This document shows, piece by piece, positions 57,181-64,000 of a stretch of 64,000 nucleotides of DNA. Made by a program: the position numbers and the translations under genes. This DNA is from Macquaria australasica (taxonomy: Eukaryota > Chordata > Actinopteri > Centrarchiformes > Percichthyidae). The notes under the pieces were generated by a model that was given only the letters and a program-made list of their open reading frames with translations, was not told the DNA's origin and made no database searches. The DNA is taken from NCBI GenBank assembly GCA_005408345.1, contig SEMN01000162.1, positions 558,001-622,000 on the forward strand, given 5' to 3'. The number at the start of each line of letters is the position of its first letter. Within the stretch, counting starts at the first letter, position 1.

Positions 57181-57456
57181 GAAACTAAAAGCTCCAAAAC
57201 AACAAAAGTGTCAAATTATTTTCATGCATGTAAAAGGAGAAAAATCCCCCTCCTCAGTTTTCCTCTTTTCCACAAGAGCAGGCGATCAGAAAATGAGAGT
57301 TCCGCACCATAATTGAGTGATCATGGGTTCAGAAGCAGGCAGTCTGTGTTACACCTCCTCCCCCTGTTCAGCGCGCATGTCCTCGGTAGTCAGGCAAAAT
57401 CCAGCCTGTTAATACTGAAGCAGTGTGAGGGAGAGAGAGATGGAGTGAGAGAGTAC

Positions 57457-57458
<2 letters not shown>

Positions 57459-57502
<44 letters not shown>
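57459..57502 (+). repeat. (GA)n microsatellite upstream of nptxr
   Basis: About 22 GA units, some 340-380 bp upstream of the nptxr start. Confidence 0.95.
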
Positions 57503-57505
<3 letters not shown>

Positions 57506-57958
57506 CTCCATGCAGTCTGATAGCACACTTTTTGTACATTGTGTCTCCCTCCTGTAGCCTAAAGCGAACTTTTCTGTTCTTTTTTAAAATATTGTGGACA
57601 GGGGATACAAATATCAAACAGTTTTGCTCTCAGTAACACATCAGATTTTCTATCATGGCATGTTTGTATGCAGCCTCAAAGAAGAGGGTACATTTTTGTC
57701 TTTTTTTTCTTTTCTTTTGACTTTCACAGCTTTCGCTGAAGATGCAATTCTAAATTGGATCTTTCCTGTATCCGCATCAATCCCTGTTACATCAGAAAAT
57801 TTGTTTTTTTCCTTCCCTTGGCTTAATATTTTCTTGCTCAGCAACACATTACAGGCCCACTATAATGTGATGTGTGGATGGCCATAAGTCAGCCTCAAGG
57901 CTCCCTATGGAACAGCTCTACAGCAGCAGAGATGACAGAATGATGGCCCTGGTGGGGG

Positions 57959-58001
<43 letters not shown>
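57959..58001 (+). repeat. (GT)n microsatellite
   Basis: About 21 GT units. Confidence 0.95.
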
Positions 58002-58003
<2 letters not shown>

Positions 58004-58164
58004 GCAGAGCATGCCGCAGACCTGCTGCTATTAGCAAGTTTCATTAAACCAGGCTTGGCAGTAAAAATACATGTTAATCTCAGTGTGATGCATACACACA
58101 TGTGATTAAAAACATAAAATTATGAGAGAGGCCGAATGACAATTAAACACACATGCGCGCGCGT

Positions 58165-58165
<1 letters not shown>

Positions 58166-58195
<30 letters not shown>
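58166..58195 (+). repeat. (AC)n microsatellite
   Basis: About 15 AC units after GCGCGCGTG. Confidence 0.95.
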
Positions 58196-58199
<4 letters not shown>

Positions 58200-60112
58200 A
58201 AGACAGTGTGAGAAAAACCTTCGCTACATGTGTGAGGGAAGCACCTCTTGTGTGTATAAAATTAGTGTGTGATGTGCATTCTCACACACTTATTAAGGGG
58301 GGATTTAAGCTAAGACTTCTCAAAGTCGCAGGCACTGAAAGCTCTAGTATAAGATGCGTGAGGGAAAAGACATCCAACATGTCTGCGGCAGAAAATAGCT
58401 CCATCTCTCAGTCTTCACTGGAACACTAGAATAGTAAAGCAGATTGTTAAGTACTCACGTGGAGATGGGGACAAGAGCCTGGGAGAAGTAAATACAAAAC
58501 AATCACTCCTCACACATAAGAGTGATGCCCGAGCTCCACACATTTGTATTCAGAGTATACACTAAATGTCACTAGTGGCATTTTTGGCTGTAAATAGCTT
58601 TGCAGCAGTAGTGTGACTTCTTCTTGTAGTCATTTCCCCATGTTTGTCACTGTACTACATCTAATGATAATTGTAGCTTTGAATGGTTTTTATTTCAGTA
58701 TTTTAGGATGATGGAAGCGTAAACACCGACTCTGTACATGAATTCATTTGGGCATTAAAATATACAAGTATAAAATTATGTTTTCTCTGGCTTATTGGAG
58801 CTAAATGATCGTTCAACACCGCAGCACAGTCCATTTTCAGTCCGCTGAGTCTGAGCTATAATAAAAGGGGTACAAGTGCATTAAAAAGGCCAGGCTGGTT
58901 GAAGCATTCTGGACACTTCAGCCCAGTTAATGATCGAAACACACTGCTGATGTATTATGTCTGTAAAAGCCTCTGTGAGAGACTCTGCAGACAGCAAGTC
59001 TGAGCTCAATTTATTATCGATGTCACCCTTGACCTTCATGTTTTGTGCTGCAGTGATATTAGAGCTTTAAAGTTTTCCTTTGTTGGGAATTTTTAATTTT
59101 GTTAATGCACTTTTTTTCCCACAGGATTTCATCCATAATCTATGCAGGCCCAGCACAGGAGTTGATGAGAGCTGCTCAGTTACTCAAAAATCTAAAAACA
59201 TTGCTTCTACCACAAAACATGGCGCCATTCATTGTCTGCTGACGTCTTTGTAAGCAAGCGACTTTACCTCTTTACAGGGATGATACTGAGCTGTGGGGAA
59301 AAAATGAATTGTGGCAGTGAAAACAATTTTTTTTTATACATAGCTGAGTGAAAACAAAAGCCTTATTTCAAGCTTTTTAGGATCATTGTTTTGTAAGTTA
59401 CTGTTGCTTTTTCTTCTTCTGTTATATAATGGATCCTCTGAAGTATCTGGTGCTTGATTGTTCCAGCTGTAATTCAATAAGCTGTTTAAGGGTCCACTGT
59501 GGCAGGAGAATGAACAGTCTATAGTAGAAGTAAATTTACTAAAGTACTATGCTTAAGTACAATTTTGGGGTACTTGTTTCTATTTTATGCTACTTTATAC
59601 GTCTACTCCACTACAATTCAGAGAGAAATACGATAGTTTTTATCCTCCTCAGCATTTATCTCATCGTAACTTTGCAGATGAAGAGTTTCTCACTCGCTAC
59701 AACATTAAAATGCAGCCTACATATGAACACATAATAATCTGATATACAATATTTTAAAGTTGACAGGGTACAATTTTAATATCTTAAGTTAATTTTTCTT
59801 ACAGTACATTTTTCCTTAAGAAAGCGTTCCAATTCAAGACTTTTACTTTTGTAATGGCATATTTTATATTGTATATAGTATTGCTGCTTTTACTTAGGTA
59901 AATGATCTGAACACCTCCTTCACCTGATGGTCTGTGATCAGATAAGTTCATATGTTGCTGAAATATTGAAGCAAAGTTAATATTATGATATTAGGAGAAA
60001 AGAAGAGATGAGAAGAGGGAACAAGAAAGAGATTAAATAGGAGTGTGTTATGAAGCTGTTTAAAATTCCTGTCATGTCTCCAGTTAGTTTGTAGTGCCAT
60101 CTAGTGTACAAG

Positions 60113-60144
<32 letters not shown>

Positions 60145-61020
60145 CCACCCTCCCTTTTATCTCTCTTCCTCCATTTCTGTGTCCCTCCACCCGTCTGGCA
60201 GGATCATTTGGCCGCAATAGGGCACTTATACTCCAGGTGTGGTGCATTGAAAGATGACCACAGGAGGACCAGGATGTGGCTCTCTCTCTCTCTCTTCCTC
60301 TCTCTCTCTCCCTCCCAGGGTCTGTTATCTATTAAACTATAAACAATTAAACTAGGAACCAAAGGTTTCACAGTTTACTTACTTACTTCCTGTCTGGATT
60401 CTCTCTCATACATGCACTGAATAGAATAAAATACAACCATTACTTTTACCATTTCACCCTACATGCATTAACAAAAGGAACACATCACCGTCCATGTGGC
60501 ACCTGCACCTCTCTTCCAGGAGTTCATGGGGAGTTCACTGACTCCGACATGTCAGAGAGAGAGAAAAAAAAGTACAGTTTGATAATAGTAAATCCGTCAG
60601 AGCTGTGGGTTGAGCGTAGCTCACAGCAGCGTGTATTTCAGCTTGGCAACAAAGGGGGTCTAGTATTGGGCCTAGTGCCAAAATATGATGGCTGAAGTAA
60701 GGAAAGAAATCAATAACTTTATCTCCACTCATCTGAGGTTTGGATCAAATATGACAGAGCAACTCTTTTTTCTGTATTTCATACAAAAACATAAGGACAC
60801 CACTGCTTCTTTTTTGCCTTGTACAGTTTGTGCAAGTAGGATTTTGACATCTAAAGTGATTAAAGTCTAAGGATTATAGGATTTTTAGCACATATGACCA
60901 CTGAATTCTGTATTAACCAATCAAAAATGAGGAATATTAGTGATATTACTGTATTAAGCATTGGGATTAAGTAAATCATGGATTTCAAAATATGCTCAAA
61001 ATACAAGCACATTTTGTGAC
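58196..61020. other. Intergenic spacer between the divergent nptxr and baiap2l2-like genes
   Basis: No exon or RNA gene recognised; a (TC)n tract at 60115-60144. Regulatory content cannot be assessed. Confidence 0.4.
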
Positions 61021-61031
61021 ACTTACTTAGT

Positions 61032-61330
61032 CACAAAATGTGCTTAGTCAAGTCAAGTCAATTTCATTTATACAGCCCAAAATCACAAATTTGCCTCAAA
61101 GGGCTTTACATTCGTGTATCATATGACATCCTCTATCCTTAGACCTCGATTCAGATGAGGAAAAACTCCCAAAAGAACCATTTAACAGGAAAAAAAATGA
61201 AGAAACCTCTGAGGGAGCAATAGAGGAGGGATCTTTCTTCCAGGACTGACAGACATGCAATAGAAGTAGTGTGTACAGAATAGATTGAAATAGCAATAAT
61301 AGAAGTATAACTACTAATGCACAACAAGTC
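61032..61330 (+). repeat. Abundant teleost interspersed repeat
   Basis: CAAGTCAAGTCAATTTCATT, CAGCCCAAAATCACAAATTTG, CCTCAAAGGGCTTTACA, and AGATGAGGAAAAACTCCC are hallmarks of a very common fish dispersed repeat that I know from flanking sequences of many fish loci. Confidence 0.7.
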
Positions 61331-61851
61331 GTTCACAATCAGTTGGACACACTGAACACACACACACACTGATTTATTTGTGACTCACCTTTGGGTGTAA
61401 ACCCAACGTTTGAAGAACTGATATTAAAGCATAACACTGGTCATATTCTATATTTTTTTGTCCACAAATCCCACAAAAAGACCAAAGTCAACAATGAAGT
61501 GATTCTACTAACAAGTATTGTCTGTGCAGCCAAAGCCTGAAGTAGATTATTCCTCTGGGCTAAAGTCTAAAAACTATTAACAACTAGTGTGAGTGACAGT
61601 GTTGCACTGACCAGGTTGACGCGTTCCTTTCCATATGACAAATATGTTACAATGAACACAGATGTCAATCCCACATGCACCATACTGCTGCTGTAAACAC
61701 TCACAAGTGCACCAAATCCACACCTGTAAATAGTCCCCAACAAATACACCGTTTACTCCTGTTTGAGTAATGTTTTCAAAAAACTACAGCACCCAGCTGT
61801 TTAATAAAATGAAAAACTAAAAATGAAAGCATAATATGACCCATTTCTAAA

Positions 61852-61855
<4 letters not shown>

Positions 61856-61905
<50 letters not shown>
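61856..61905 (+). repeat. (AT)n microsatellite
   Basis: About 25 AT units. Confidence 0.95.
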
Positions 61906-61906
<1 letters not shown>

Positions 61907-62243
61907 CAGAGTGAAAACAGATCTCTCTTATAGTCATGAATAAAACATACAATGTGGCAAATACACACACTCAGACACACACACGCCCAGACAGTCAGGG
62001 TTTACAGCATATGTCGGTGTGTTTTATGGTTGAGCCATGTTTAATTATTTACTCCAGTCTTTCTCAGGCCACAGTGGTGTCGATTACCAACACTCTGAGC
62101 TGCCTCCTCTCCTCAACTCCACGTCCAGTTCAATACGATTAACTCTCCTTTCTCACAGAGGCTTTGGTACATTTGCCGGATGATTTAAGACCTGCCTACC
62201 TTCTCGAGGTTTCATTGACAGTTGCACTATTCTGGATATAAAC

Positions 62244-62297
62244 ATGTCGGGGATGAATAGTGATCAGCTGCATCGCTCCACCTTGGGGATTTACTCG
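62244..62297 (+). CDS. baiap2l2: baiap2l2-like exon 1
   Basis: ATG at 62244, donor TCG|GTGAGT, phase 0. AAACATG context. Confidence 0.72.
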
Positions 62298-62813
62298 GTG
62301 AGTAACAGATACTAGTGGCTCAAATTAGACAACAAACTTAACCTGTGAGACAGGCGGGTGCAGTAAATAACCACATGAGGAAGAGAACTTGTAAGAGTGG
62401 TCTGGTCTTTGCTGTGATTTCTTTTTCAGTTTCTGGAGAACAATGGAAACATTTCTCGGTTACTGAGGAGTGAAGCTCAGTTCAACTTTTTAATGCAATT
62501 TCTGCCAAGCAAACATGATGTGAATCCACATAGTCAGTTTGAAATTCAAGGAGTATTTTCGTTTGCTTGATAACACCAGAGATTTGAGACTTAGAGGAGA
62601 GGAGAGTTTGTGCTCATAAATACAGATTGAATTAAAGATGGATTTTATTGATTCTTCTTTAGGTGGGTCTTAAAGTTTCTCTGACTTTCAAAATTCAACA
62701 GAAAACTGTGGTGTGTGTGTGTGTGTTTCCCAAACAGAGCTTGATGGATGACTTCAACCCCAGCCTTCAGAAACTGGTTTCGCTGGGTTACAGCTACATC
62801 CAAGCTTTCCAAG
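62244..62813 (+). CDS. baiap2l2: I-BAR (IMD) protein, first two coding exons, best match BAIAP2L2; continues past the window
   Basis: Exon 1 (62244-62297) encodes MSGMNSDQLHRSTLGIYS; exon 2 (62738-62813) continues in phase with SLMDDFNPSLQKLVSLGYSY and IQAFQ. This is the start of the IMD/I-BAR domain, which binds and curves plasma membrane outward and links to actin. BAIAP2-family proteins share the pattern HR-T--IY--IM--FNPSL; the short N-terminus and LGxxYIQAF form fit BAIAP2L2 (pinkbar, epithelial and hair-cell) better than BAIAP2. The remaining exons, including SH3, would lie to the right. Identification rests on 43 residues. Confidence 0.7.
62738..62813 (+). CDS. baiap2l2: baiap2l2-like exon 2
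   Basis: Acceptor CAAACAG after a TG-rich tract, donor CAAG|GTAAGA, leaving one base. FNPSLQKLVSLG is the family signature. Confidence 0.75.
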
Positions 62814-64000
62814 GTAAGAAAGCCAGCAAGAAAGAAAGACAGAAAAACAATCTGCTAATGAGAGTGTCTCACTTTTAGGGCATTTGTGAGTGAAATTCAC
62901 ACCTGCCGTTATAAGTGCTATAAACTAAACAAGCTGTAATGGCAGTACACAGGATATGGGAGCTGTCAGGCATCTGTTTCACTAGACCTAATTCCAAAGT
63001 CCATATGCTTTGGGACTATCCTGGAGCTGTTATAGCCTTGGTTATGGGCCTGTAACCAAGGCCTGCAGACTACACTGTTAACAGACAAACAAGGCCCCTC
63101 AATTATATTTAATTTCCATTTATTGTTTATTATATCTATGCTCTTTATCTGACCATGTTCCCTTTAAGTCCTGCAAGGAAGAGAAGAGACAAAGTCATTT
63201 CAGAGCCAGGATTAAAATGTTTAATATTGCGTCTATATTTTATGTCTTAATTATCCACAATCACCTCTAATCCTTGTGCAATGCATTCAATTTGAAAGGC
63301 CTTTAAAATGCAAATACAGAAGCAGGTTTATATGGTGATGCTTTTACACATTATATTACGTTATAGGTGTTTTTGTTTAATAAACGCAAGAGCAACTATG
63401 CTACATCATCAGCAGCTGATTCATAGTCGCACCACTGCACCAAAAGCCCTGCAGACACAAAATACAGATTATGATGTCTCTTGTTGCCACCTGCACAGAG
63501 GCTATAAATTCCCTCAGTGTGTTCAGGGTAGAGCCATAACATCATGACACGTTGATGAGCTCAAGCCAAGAGCAAGAACTAATGAAACTGCGAGTCTGTT
63601 TAGAGTCTACTGATGTAGCCTCTCTTCATACATAATAAAAGGTTCAGGCTCTCCCTATCCATTGTTATTAAAGGTCTATCACATGGGTGTTCATTATTGA
63701 AATCCATTAGTCTCACAGCCTCGGGGGAGTGTGCGTTTGATTGGTTAGCGTTGGCTGTAGCCCCGTCTGTCCAAAAACAAGGCAGGTTTTTCTCACCTGC
63801 TAAATAAAAAGTGCAGCTAAAGCTCGCTCAAGTCAAAAAGACCAGAACACCTCTGCTCAGGGACCTAATGCTGTGCTCGAGTTACTGAGACGACACCAGG
63901 CTGAAGATTTAAACGAGGTCAAACTCTGATTTGACCCCCGTTTTGCATTTACTGCCCGTCAAAGGCAGATAACAGTAACTAGAGAACTAGAGTAAACTGC
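62814..64000. other. Intron 2 of the baiap2l2-like gene to the window edge
   Basis: No further I-BAR exon could be recognised before the window ends. Confidence 0.4.

Noticed and set aside
1..64000. CRISPR arrays, bacterial operons, rRNA or clear tRNA genes
   Set aside because: None seen; all gene structure is spliced and vertebrate. Small RNA hairpins were not searched systematically, so absence of microRNAs is not claimed.

Overview
The window looks like a nuclear chromosome segment of a teleost fish. It has AT-rich spacers, short exons with GT/AG introns, many CA/GA microsatellites, L2-type LINE debris, hAT- and piggyBac-like miniature elements, a chromodomain Ty3/gypsy element, and vertebrate genes. 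There are no bacterial operons, CRISPR arrays or rRNA. I joined exons by hand, requiring consensus splice sites and an unbroken reading phase across every junction.

Layout from left to right: (1) 620-4207, minus strand, a four-exon gene for a Myb/SANT-like (trihelix type) DNA-binding protein, reconstructed as 490 aa, with a CpG-rich promoter at 4210-4600. (2) 6217-16264, minus strand, a 15-exon gene for an SP100/SP110/SP140-family nuclear body protein, reconstructed as 609 aa. Its domain order is HSR, SAND, SAND, PHD, bromodomain; the doubled SAND is unusual. A strong ISRE-like site lies about 330 bp upstream, and its introns carry LINE and hAT-like insertions. (3) 17060-24036, minus strand, a 10-exon FAM20C-like secretory-pathway kinase gene, 561 aa. 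(4) 24.2-47.2 kb, mostly non-coding: tandem-monomer repeats, microsatellites, a solo LTR (27.6-28.1 kb), a nearly intact but broken Tf1/sushi-type gypsy element (34188-39372, GTGTA target duplication), a hAT miniature element with a perfect 8-bp duplication, and TTAA-flanked miniature elements. (5) 47198-57120, minus strand, a five-exon neuronal pentraxin receptor gene (nptxr), 560 aa. It has no usable AUG at its start and appears to begin at a CUG. (6) 62244 to beyond the right edge, plus strand, the first two coding exons of an I-BAR protein, best matched to baiap2l2.

The five host genes do not form a pathway: two are nuclear regulators, one a Golgi/secreted kinase, one a synaptic membrane pentraxin and one a membrane-curving adaptor. 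The most interesting items are the tandem-SAND protein with an interferon-type site, the conserved non-AUG start of nptxr, the self-priming signature of the gypsy element, and a LINE that lands against a splice acceptor. Family assignments come from recognising protein motifs by eye; no database search was possible.
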